From: Methanosalsum sp.
Lineage (GTDB): Archaea; Halobacteriota; Methanosarcinia; Methanosarcinales; Methanosarcinaceae
Length of the DNA: 6,526 nt
Direction of reading: 5' to 3'
Assembly: GCA_007127385.1 (NCBI GenBank)
Contig: SKZM01000211.1
Coordinates: forward strand, 1-6,526
The notes below the pieces were generated by a model that was not told where the DNA came from, ran no database searches, and saw only the letters and a program-made list of their open reading frames with translations. Every line of letters begins with the position of its first letter. The stretch's first letter is position 1. A program made the position numbers and the translations under genes. Positions 1 to 5,723 of this stretch are shown in pieces.

Positions 1-54
1 ATCAGTTATATTAGCGATGGTTTTATATATTTATACGTCATAATATTGTTCGTA

Positions 55-162
55 TAAAGACGAAGGGACTTATGAATCTGATAAGCCTTTTTTACACCCA
101 TAAAAGAGCAAAATCCCTTCTTTACCTCCTACACCCACCCCATCATTTTGTCTCTTCGTCTT
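55..162. repeat. Competing inverted repeats
   Basis: The segment at 55-68 can pair with two different partners. With 114-124 it forms an 11-bp stem broken by a 3-base bulge. With 154-162 it gives a perfect 9-bp stem (AAGACGAAG at 57-65 against CTTCGTCTT), extendable to 12 bp on the plus strand with one G-T pair. The two pairings exclude each other. The smaller hairpin at 69-85 fits inside either one. Confidence 0.45.
66..93 (+). terminator. Hairpin followed by T6 on the plus strand
   Basis: CTTAT and ATAAG (69-73 and 81-85) form a 5-bp stem with a 7-base loop. Beyond one mismatch the stem may extend by a G-C and a G-T pair, and T6 follows at 88-93. The orientation would end a gene entering on the plus strand from the left, convergent with the cluster. 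No comparable T-run follows on the minus strand. The stem is short, so support is weak. Confidence 0.3.
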
Positions 163-180
163 AAATACATATCACAGAGT

Positions 181-708
181 TTATTCATTCTTTTTCAGGG
201 AATATTTTTCATAGCAAACCAATTCCTCAAGAGGCTTTCTTGCAGAGACCCGGTCTTTTTCAACTGGATAACCTATGGCAATTATAGCCATCAATTCCAG
301 TGATGAAGGAGCATCCAGTACCTCATTGACCTTTTCCTTCTGGTTCAGTATTTCACCCAGCCAGACTGAGCCTGTTTTCAGTTCAACAGAAGCAAGGAGC
401 ATATTCTGGATAGCAGCACCTATAGCCTGCGCATCTTTCAGGTAATTATAGCCTGAATCCTGATCAAGGAATACGGCTATTAAAAGAGGTGCATTCTTTA
501 CAACATCAGTATAATGTGTTAACTTTGAAAGCTTCTCGATCGTATCATTGCTCTTTATTACTATGAATCTCCAGGGCTGATTGTTCAGCCCTGAAGGTGC
601 CCACCTACCAGCTTCAAGTATCTGCTCCACGATTACATCATCTATTTCTTCTTGCTTGAATTCCCTGACACTTCTTCTTGACAGGATTGTATCAATTGCT
701 CCGGTCAA
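181..708 (-). CDS. Nitroreductase-family FMN-dependent oxidoreductase
   Basis: This is a small flavoprotein of the nitroreductase family, expected to bind FMN as a cytoplasmic dimer and to pass electrons from NAD(P)H to an unknown acceptor. With the start chosen here it has 175 residues, a normal length. Near the N terminus is the phosphate-binding RRSVR (residues 11-15); the APSGLNNQPW motif is at 37-46, a central helix rich in A and Q at about 92-107, WLGE at 116-119 and IAIGYP at 143-148. I chose the TTG at 708-706 because GAGGAGGT lies 7 bases upstream (723-716) and the protein then begins just before the RRS motif. A longer reading from GTG at 744 adds 12 residues, has no visible ribosome binding site and would encode the Shine-Dalgarno site as protein. 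The gene follows ilvC by 36 bp, so co-transcription is likely. The family call is firm; substrate and physiological role cannot be read from the sequence. Confidence 0.9.
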   Translation of the reverse strand: MTGAIDTILSRRSVREFKQEEIDDVIVEQILEAGRWAPSGLNNQPWRFIVIKSNDTIEKLSKLTHYTDVVKNAPLLIAVFLDQDSGYNYLKDAQAIGAAIQNMLLASVELKTGSVWLGEILNQKEKVNEVLDAPSSLELMAIIAIGYPVEKDRVSARKPLEELVCYEKYSLKKNE

Positions 709-715
709 TTTCAGC

Positions 716-723
716 ACCTCCTC
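716..723 (-). promoter_or_regulatory. Ribosome binding site deciding the nitroreductase start
   Basis: The minus strand reads GAGGAGGT here, a strong match to the archaeal anti-Shine-Dalgarno sequence. It sits 7 bases before TTG at 708-706 and lies inside the N-terminal extension implied by the GTG at 744. It therefore argues for the shorter protein. Confidence 0.75.
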
Positions 724-744
724 TAGATCATACCAGATATCCAC

Positions 745-1752
745 TCAGTCTTCATTAAGCTCACTGTTAAGCCACGGCATTTTAGCTCGCAGTTCTTTTC
801 CAACCAGTTCAATTGGATGTTCGCGTTCCTGTCTCTCCATTGAAGTTAATACCGGGTTGTTCACCTTTCCTTCAAGAACGAACTCTCTGGCAAACTCTCC
901 ATTCTGGATTCTTTCCAGTGCCTCATACATAGCTTCACGGGATAGTTCATTGACCACTTTTGGACCAACTGTAAGACTACCGTACTCTGCTGTGTTGGAC
1001 ACTGAATACCACATTTTCTCGAGCCCACCTTCATGAATCAGGTCCACAATAAGCTTTAATTCGTGGAGAGTTTCAAAATATGCCATTTCCGGTTTATAAC
1101 CGGCTTCCACAAGTACCTCAAATGACATCTTGATAAGAGAGGCAACTCCACCACATAGATCAACCTGCTCTCCAAACAGATCAGTTTCAGTTTCTTCACG
1201 GAAGGTTGTTTCAAACACACCTGCTCTTGTACATCCGACTCCTTTTGCATGGGCAAGGGCCAGTCTATGGGTATCACCAGTTGCATCCTGATAGATTGCT
1301 ATCAGGCCAGGAACTCCGGTTCCTTGCTTGAAAGTACGCCTTACAAGGTGTCCAGGACTCTTTGGGGCTACCATATATACATCTACATCTTTTGGAGGTA
1401 TGATTTGATTGTAGTGGATATTGAAACCATGGGAAAAGACAATTGCATTTCCTGATTCCAGATATGGCATGATATCTTTTTCATACACACCAGACTGGAC
1501 TTCATCAGGTAGCAATATCTGGATAACATCTGCACTTTTTACGGCTTCAGGGACGGTCTTTACAGTAAGTCCATCATTTTCAGCCTGCTTCCAGCGTGCA
1601 CTTCCCTTTCTAAGACCCACAATAACATTTATTCCTGAATCATGCAGGTTCTGTGCCTGTGCATGCCCCTGACTGCCATAACCCAGTACAGTTACCGTCT
1701 TACTTTTCAATACATCAAGATCTGCATCTTCATTATAATACATTTTGACCAT
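745..1752 (-). CDS. ilvC: Ketol-acid reductoisomerase (class I)
   Basis: IlvC converts 2-acetolactate and 2-aceto-2-hydroxybutyrate to the 2,3-dihydroxy acids of valine/leucine and isoleucine synthesis, using Mg2+ and NAD(P)H in the cytoplasm. The 335-residue length is that of the short class I enzyme. The N-terminal Rossmann domain has GYGSQGH at 24-30 and the cofactor loop RKGSAR at 48-53; Arg48 and Ser51 suggest NADPH preference (inference). Further active-site residues are His108 (in FSHGFNIHY) and Lys131 (in APKSPGH). The all-helical knotted domain carries the metal ligands Asp191 and Glu195 (DLFGEQ), Glu227 and Glu231 ([15 protein letters not shown]). The start is ATG at 1752, with GGAGGT 8 bases upstream; Met4 would be too far from that site. 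The gene follows ilvN after a U-rich 47-bp gap and precedes the nitroreductase gene. All key residues are intact. Confidence 0.98.
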   Translation of the reverse strand: MVKMYYNEDADLDVLKSKTVTVLGYGSQGHAQAQNLHDSGINVIVGLRKGSARWKQAENDGLTVKTVPEAVKSADVIQILLPDEVQSGVYEKDIMPYLESGNAIVFSHGFNIHYNQIIPPKDVDVYMVAPKSPGHLVRRTFKQGTGVPGLIAIYQDATGDTHRLALAHAKGVGCTRAGVFETTFREETETDLFGEQVDLCGGVASLIKMSFEVLVEAGYKPEMAYFETLHELKLIVDLIHEGGLEKMWYSVSNTAEYGSLTVGPKVVNELSREAMYEALERIQNGEFAREFVLEGKVNNPVLTSMERQEREHPIELVGKELRAKMPWLNSELNED

Positions 1753-1760
1753 ATGTTTTT

Positions 1761-1766
1761 ACCTCC
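1761..1766 (-). promoter_or_regulatory. Ribosome binding site of ilvC
   Basis: The minus strand reads GGAGGT, 8 bases before ATG at 1752. It decides between Met1 and Met4 of IlvC in favour of Met1. It is the cleanest ribosome binding site among the ilv genes here. Confidence 0.75.
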
Positions 1767-1770
1767 TTAT

Positions 1771-1783
1771 AAAAAAATAAAAA
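1771..1783 (-). terminator. U-tract between ilvN and ilvC, possible partial terminator
   Basis: On the minus strand the ilvN-ilvC gap carries T5, an A, then T7, directly before the ilvC Shine-Dalgarno site. Archaeal RNA polymerase can terminate at such U-runs without a stem-loop. No hairpin precedes the tract, so its effect could be partial read-through, or it may simply be an unstructured AT-rich leader that keeps the ilvC ribosome binding site open. Confidence 0.25.
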
Positions 1784-1799
1784 TATAACTTAAATCAAT

Positions 1800-2285
1800 T
1801 CACACTTTTTTTGAACCTCTTGTAAGAGCTATTTTACCTGTTCTTGCAAGCTCTTTTATTCCAAAAGGCTTTAATAGCTTTTCAATTGCCTTAATCTTAT
1901 CTTCGTCACCTGTAACTTCTATGATCAGGGATTTTGCTGATACATCTACTATTCTTGCTCTAAATATATCTACGATCTGAATTATTTCCGATCTGTTATT
2001 TACATCAGCTGCTACCTTGATCAATGTAAGTTCACGACCAACGGATTCGCCAGATTCGATATCTGTGACACGAATAACATCAATGAGTTTATTGAGCTGC
2101 TTGACCACCTGTTCAAGAACCTGATCATCACCCCTTACTACGATTGTCATTCTGGATATACTTGGATCCTCAGTGACTCCAACTGCAAGACTGTCTATAT
2201 TATATCCTCTTCTTGAAAACAAGCCTGCAACCCTTGTAAGTACACCATGCTTGTTTTCTACCAGAACTGCCAGTGTATGCTTCAT
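1800..2285 (-). CDS. ilvN: Acetohydroxyacid synthase, small regulatory subunit
   Basis: IlvN is the regulatory subunit of acetohydroxyacid synthase: it activates the IlvB catalytic subunit and confers feedback inhibition by valine. The 161-residue length is typical. An N-terminal ACT domain spans about residues 2-75, with the ligand-binding segment [21 protein letters not shown] at 11-31. Gly14 and Asn29 align with positions where substitutions in E. coli IlvH relieve valine inhibition, so valine sensitivity is likely (inference from family knowledge). The C-terminal half (about 80-161) is the ALS_ss_C-type domain that contacts the large subunit. The ATG overlaps the ilvB stop in an ATGA (2285-2282), and GAGGT lies 6 bases upstream inside ilvB, so the two subunits are probably translationally coupled. 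No defects are seen. E. coli calls its related subunits IlvN or IlvH. Confidence 0.97.
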   Translation of the reverse strand: MKHTLAVLVENKHGVLTRVAGLFSRRGYNIDSLAVGVTEDPSISRMTIVVRGDDQVLEQVVKQLNKLIDVIRVTDIESGESVGRELTLIKVAADVNNRSEIIQIVDIFRARIVDVSAKSLIIEVTGDEDKIKAIEKLLKPFGIKELARTGKIALTRGSKKV

Positions 2286-3970
2286 TTTTTTACCTCAAGG
2301 TCCAGTATTTCATTGATTGCTGCTCCAGCAGGTACCATTGGAGATACGTTTTCTTCACACTCTACAATAAAATCAATCAGGGTTGGTCTCTTAGAAGCTA
2401 TTGCTTTTTCTATTGCAGGGCGTACATCTTCTGGTTTATCTACCCGGATACCCAGAGCCCCATATGCTTCTGCAAGTTTGACAAAGTCCACGCTGTCTTT
2501 TATGCATGTGGATGAATATCTTCTTTCAAAGAAGAGCTCCTGCCACTGTCTGACCATTCCAAGATAGCCATTGTTCAGGATCGCTATTATTACAGGAATA
2601 TTATGGGAGACAACTGTTGCCAGCTCATGTGAGTTCATCTGAAATGATCCGTCACCTGCAATGTCAAACACGGTTTTATCCGGCATTCCAACCTTTGCAC
2701 CGATAGCTGCAGGGAAACCGTATCCCATTGTGCCAAGTCCTCCTGATGTCAGAAAAGTCCTTGGATGATTATATTTATAATACTGTGCAGCCCACATCTG
2801 GTGCTGACCTACCTCTGTTACGATGATTGCATCATTGCATGCCTCATATATCTGCTCTATTATATATTGCGGTTTGAGAGACATGTCTGTCATGTAATGA
2901 AGGGGATATTTTCTCTTCCATTCATCGATCTTATTTATCCAGTTCTGGGTATTGTTCTGTTTTATTACTTTTGTAAGTGCTTTCAGAACCCACTTTGCAT
3001 CGCCCACAATAGGAATGTTTACTTTCAGATTCTTTGATATTTCTGCAGGATCAATATCAATATGAACTATCTTTGCGTTTGGTGCAAATGATTCTATTTT
3101 ACCTGTGACCCTGTCATCAAACCTTACACCAACTGCTATCAGGAGATCTGCTTCCTGTATTGCATAATTGGCGTATTTTGTTCCATGCATTCCAAGCATA
3201 CCCAGGTATAGAGTATGATCTCCCGGGAATGCTCCCATCCCGGTTAGTGTGGTTGTGACCGGAATGCTGGCATTTTCTGCAAATTCTAGAAGTTCATCAC
3301 TTGCATTTGAACATATAATGCCTCCTCCAGCATATATTACAGGCTGAGAAGATTTACTTATTTCATCTGCAGCTTTTTTGATCTGCTGGATATTACCCTT
3401 GTAGGTTGGCTTATAGCTTCTAAGCTCCACACTCTCAGGATAATAGAACTCAATTTCATCAGTAGTGATATCTTTTGGCAGGTCTATAAGCACCGGCCCG
3501 GGCCTTCCTGTTGAAGCTATATGAAATGCTTCTTTGACTATTCGTGGAAGATCTGCCACATCCTGTACCAGATAATTGTGTTTTGTTATTGGAAGGGTGA
3601 TTCCGGTTATATTTGCTTCCTGAAACGCATCGTTTCCTATCATGGGGCTTGGAACCTGTCCTGTGATAGCAACAATAGGCACTGAATCCATGTATGCTGT
3701 AGCTATCCCTGTAACCAGGTTTGTGGCTCCCGGACCTGATGTTGCAATACATACTCCCGTTTTTCCTGTTGCTCTGGCATATCCGTCTGCAGCGTGTGCA
3801 GCGGACTGTTCATGACGCACAAGTATATGCTTTATGCTTGAACTGTACAATTCATCATATATTGGGAGCACTGCACCACCGGGATAACCGAATACGGTAT
3901 CAACACCTTCTCTATACAGGCATTCTATAAGAGCACGAGCACCTGACATTTTATTATTTGAATCTCCCAT
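2282..3970 (-). CDS. ilvB: Acetohydroxyacid synthase, large catalytic subunit
   Basis: IlvB is the thiamine-diphosphate enzyme that joins two pyruvates to 2-acetolactate, or pyruvate with 2-oxobutyrate to 2-aceto-2-hydroxybutyrate. The 562-residue protein has the full three-domain layout. The N-terminal pyrimidine-binding domain has [13 protein letters not shown] at 27-39 and the catalytic Glu54 ([16 protein letters not shown]). The central FAD-binding domain carries RFDDR at 283-287, which marks anabolic acetohydroxyacid synthase rather than catabolic acetolactate synthase or other relatives. The C-terminal pyrophosphate domain has GDGS at 439-442 and NN at 466-467 for Mg2+-diphosphate binding. 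The start is uncertain: ATG at 3970 has only a weak purine-rich stretch (AAGGGAAGA) upstream, while Met8 (ATG at 3949-3947) has GGGAGAT about 12 bases before it and would begin MSGARALIE, close to many homologues. It follows cimA by 74 bp and overlaps ilvN by 4 bp. Confidence 0.98.
   Translation of the reverse strand: MGDSNNKMSGARALIECLYREGVDTVFGYPGGAVLPIYDELYSSSIKHILVRHEQSAAHAADGYARATGKTGVCIATSGPGATNLVTGIATAYMDSVPIVAITGQVPSPMIGNDAFQEANITGITLPITKHNYLVQDVADLPRIVKEAFHIASTGRPGPVLIDLPKDITTDEIEFYYPESVELRSYKPTYKGNIQQIKKAADEISKSSQPVIYAGGGIICSNASDELLEFAENASIPVTTTLTGMGAFPGDHTLYLGMLGMHGTKYANYAIQEADLLIAVGVRFDDRVTGKIESFAPNAKIVHIDIDPAEISKNLKVNIPIVGDAKWVLKALTKVIKQNNTQNWINKIDEWKRKYPLHYMTDMSLKPQYIIEQIYEACNDAIIVTEVGQHQMWAAQYYKYNHPRTFLTSGGLGTMGYGFPAAIGAKVGMPDKTVFDIAGDGSFQMNSHELATVVSHNIPVIIAILNNGYLGMVRQWQELFFERRYSSTCIKDSVDFVKLAEAYGALGIRVDKPEDVRPAIEKAIASKRPTLIDFIVECEENVSPMVPAGAAINEILDLEVKK
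2292..2296 (-). promoter_or_regulatory. Ribosome binding site of ilvN inside the ilvB 3' end
   Basis: The minus strand reads GAGGT within the last codons of ilvB, 6 bases before the ilvN ATG. Together with the ATGA overlap it suggests coupled translation of the two subunits. Confidence 0.65.
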
Positions 3971-4036
3971 GCTAATCTTCCCTTGAATTTATCTGTGATT
4001 GTTCTATCTAGTTAACTTAAAGATAATCTGTTCCAG

Positions 4037-4060
4037 GCTGATGATTATTCCTGCATCAGC
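4037..4060 (-). other. 7-bp hairpin over the cimA stop codon
   Basis: A perfect inverted repeat, GCTGATG and CATCAGC with a 10-base loop, spans the last codons and stop of cimA. In the transcript it would form a compact stem between cimA and ilvB. No U-run follows on the minus strand, so it does not look like an intrinsic terminator. It could affect RNA processing or stability, or be chance. Confidence 0.35.
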
Positions 4061-5538
4061 TGATTTATTCCGTTCAACACAGCTTCAACAGAAGCCATGA
4101 TTATATCTGTTCGTGCACCTCTGGAAGTTACCATCCTGCCATCTTTGGATAATTTGACAATCACTTCGACCAGGGCATCAGTGCCACCGGTTATAGCATC
4201 TACATGATACTCTTCCAGTTGAATATCTGCAACCCCTGCAATTGCTTTCTTGATTGCATTAATTGCAGCATCCACAGGTCCGTCACCAATTCCTGCTTCA
4301 ACGACATCATCACCATTGAGCCTTAGCTTTACGGACGCTGTAGGAGTTATCTTATTTCCGGAAACCACTGTAAATTCCTCAAGATTTACTTTCGATTCAC
4401 GGTATATTTCCAGAACAGTTTCTGCAATGGACTGCAGATCAGAATCTGTTATTTTTTTACCATGGTCTCCCAGTTCTTTGACTCTGGATACAATTTCATT
4501 AAGTTGTGATGCATCTGCTTCAAGTCCAAGTTCCTTCAGGGCAAGGGTCACGGAGCTTTTTCCTGCATGTTTGCCAAGGACTACTTTTCTCTGCCTGCCG
4601 ATTATTTCGGGTTTCATAGGTTCGTATGTAGAAGTGTCTGCAATGAGTCCATGAACATGTATTCCTGCTTCATGCGTGAATGCATTTGCACCGACCAGTG
4701 ACTTGTTGACTGCAACTGCAATACCTGTCAGGCGGCTTACCAATCTTGATACTTTGTATATCTCATCACACTTTATACCTGTATTGTACCTGTAAAGCCA
4801 TTCAAGAGCCATTATAACTTCCTCAAAAGATGTATTTCCAGCTCTCTCCCCAATTCCGTTTATTGTCATATGGGCTTCCTGTGCACCGTTTGTTAGTGCA
4901 GAGAGTGTATTGGATACTGCCAGTCCGAAATCATCATGGCAGTGTATAGCTACAGGTACATTGAGGGAGGATGAAAGATCTTTAAATATAGTCCCTGTTT
5001 TTTCCGGAACCAGCAGACCTACAGTATCACAGAAGCATACTCTGTCTGCTCCTGCATCAATTCCGTTGGTATAGAGGGATTTCAGAAAATCAAGATCTGC
5101 TCTGGATGCATCTTCCCCGCTTAACTCCACAATCAGCCCGTGATCCTTTGCATACTCTGTAACATCTATTGCCATCCGGCGCACAGTATCACGGTCCTTT
5201 CTAAGCTTTACATTTATATGGAGATCAGATACAGGTACGACCAGGTGTATGGAATCCACATCACATTCCAGTGCATAATCGACATCTGGCTTCATGATCC
5301 TACAGTAACTACATATTTCTGCATTCAGGCCTTCAGCAGTTATTGCTTTGATCGATTCTCTTTCTCCTGCCGAGGTGATGGCTGATCCGGCTTCAATAGT
5401 AGATATCCCCAGATCATCCAACCTTTGTGCGATCAGAAGCTTTTCCTCAGTCGAGAGTGCAACACCAGGTGTTTGCTCACCATCTCTTAGTGTAGTATCC
5501 AGAAAACGTATATTTTGGAATAATATAATCCCTCGCAT
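4045..5538 (-). CDS. cimA: (R)-citramalate synthase, or 2-isopropylmalate synthase paralogue
   Basis: This is a 497-residue acyltransferase of the isopropylmalate/citramalate/homocitrate synthase family. The TIM-barrel domain has DTTLRDGEQTPG at 14-25, a metal-binding HCHDDFG at 199-205, GIGERAGNTS at 228-237 and HEAGIHVHG at 289-297. The C-terminal part, from about 385, is the LeuA-type allosteric dimer domain (VVSGNKITPTASVKL; GGTDALVEV at 451-459), which shorter homocitrate synthases (AksA) lack. As I recall it, the closest characterised protein is Methanocaldococcus jannaschii MJ1392 (CimA), which shares IEAGSAITS, LNAEICS and ECDVDS-HLVVP, so I prefer citramalate synthase: pyruvate plus acetyl-CoA to (R)-citramalate for isoleucine. 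Position ahead of ilvBNC fits this, but a LeuA role (2-oxoisovalerate to leucine) cannot be excluded by eye. The ATG at 5538 is the only canonical start before the catalytic motif after an in-frame TAA near 5584-5586. It has no clear Shine-Dalgarno site, only an A-run. Confidence 0.9.
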   Translation of the reverse strand: MRGIILFQNIRFLDTTLRDGEQTPGVALSTEEKLLIAQRLDDLGISTIEAGSAITSAGERESIKAITAEGLNAEICSYCRIMKPDVDYALECDVDSIHLVVPVSDLHINVKLRKDRDTVRRMAIDVTEYAKDHGLIVELSGEDASRADLDFLKSLYTNGIDAGADRVCFCDTVGLLVPEKTGTIFKDLSSSLNVPVAIHCHDDFGLAVSNTLSALTNGAQEAHMTINGIGERAGNTSFEEVIMALEWLYRYNTGIKCDEIYKVSRLVSRLTGIAVAVNKSLVGANAFTHEAGIHVHGLIADTSTYEPMKPEIIGRQRKVVLGKHAGKSSVTLALKELGLEADASQLNEIVSRVKELGDHGKKITDSDLQSIAETVLEIYRESKVNLEEFTVVSGNKITPTASVKLRLNGDDVVEAGIGDGPVDAAINAIKKAIAGVADIQLEEYHVDAITGGTDALVEVIVKLSKDGRMVTSRGARTDIIMASVEAVLNGINQLMQE

Positions 5539-5584
5539 TTTTTTGTTGATATAGAATGTACTATCTCTGACACAACTATATTAG

Positions 5585-5618
5585 ATATATGTAACGATAC
5601 ATACTACTGGATATATTA
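5585..5618 (-). promoter_or_regulatory. Candidate archaeal promoter of the cimA-ilvBNC cluster
   Basis: Two TATA-like elements occur on the minus strand: TTACATATAT at 5594-5585 and TAATATAT at 5618-5611. With the usual spacing of about 25 bases from box to start, they would give transcripts beginning near 5564 or near 5590, with leaders of about 25 or 50 bases. Neither has a good purine-rich BRE just upstream, so the choice is open. The position, just ahead of the first gene after a 185-bp gap, is the main support. Confidence 0.35.
5588..5603. repeat. Palindrome TATGTA-N4-TACATA, possible operator
   Basis: A perfect 6-bp inverted repeat with a 4-base spacer (ACGA) overlaps one TATA-like element upstream of cimA and lies just downstream of the other. 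The size and symmetry suit a dimeric winged-helix or Lrp-type regulator, which in archaea often controls amino acid genes. In AT-rich intergenic DNA such a repeat can also arise by chance. Confidence 0.3.
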
Positions 5619-5723
5619 CGCCATTATTGTATTGATAGTTGACTGGCCGGATACTCTCTTTTAATTCTGCTTATGTCTCTAACAGCCCATTTTCCAATTT
5701 GCATGATACACTGGCCTGTAAAT

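Larger units (their letters stand above)
1..180. other. Gene-free region beyond the 3' end of the cluster
   Basis: No convincing gene is visible. On the minus strand an ORF of 31 codons (ATG at 101-99 to TAA at 8-6) has no suitable ribosome binding site and low-complexity content. The region holds inverted repeats, an 8-bp direct repeat TACACCCA (93-100 and 130-137), a G-rich minus strand at about 96-141, and a very AT-rich left edge with TATA-like sequence (minus strand TATAAATATATAAAA across about 21-35) that might serve a gene further left. Confidence 0.5.
5539..5723. other. Intergenic region between the M42 peptidase gene and cimA
   Basis: This 185-bp AT-rich stretch separates the end of the peptidase gene from the first gene of the branched-chain cluster. 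Its cimA-proximal half holds TATA-like elements and a palindrome (listed separately). The heptamer ACTGGCC occurs twice (5642-5648 and 5709-5715) with no clear meaning. I see no open reading frame of note, no leader peptide rich in Ile, Leu or Val codons, no T-box or riboswitch, and no convincing terminator for the peptidase gene. Confidence 0.6.

Noticed and set aside
6..101. 31-codon minus-strand ORF (MGVKKAYQIHK...) downstream of the nitroreductase gene
   Set aside because: Its ATG lies over 20 bases from the nearest Shine-Dalgarno site, the frame runs through the inverted repeats into AT-rich DNA, and no family is recognisable.
581..1036. 151-codon plus-strand ORF across the nitroreductase/ilvC junction
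   Set aside because: It lies antisense to two clearly identified genes, is Ser-rich and low in complexity, and matches no family I recognise; it is a shadow of the coding strand.
3459..3752. 97-codon minus-strand ORF inside ilvB in another frame
   Set aside because: It overlaps the conserved ThDP-enzyme N-terminal domain; the translation has no recognisable domain.
4250..4654. 134-codon plus-strand ORF antisense to cimA
   Set aside because: The opposite frame is conserved catalytic enzyme sequence; this translation is Ser/Pro-rich antisense reading without a ribosome binding site that I can see.
5539..5723. Attenuator leader peptide or T-box upstream of the branched-chain operon
   Set aside because: No short ORF with runs of Ile, Leu or Val codons and no terminator/antiterminator pair is visible; these mechanisms are also bacterial rather than archaeal.
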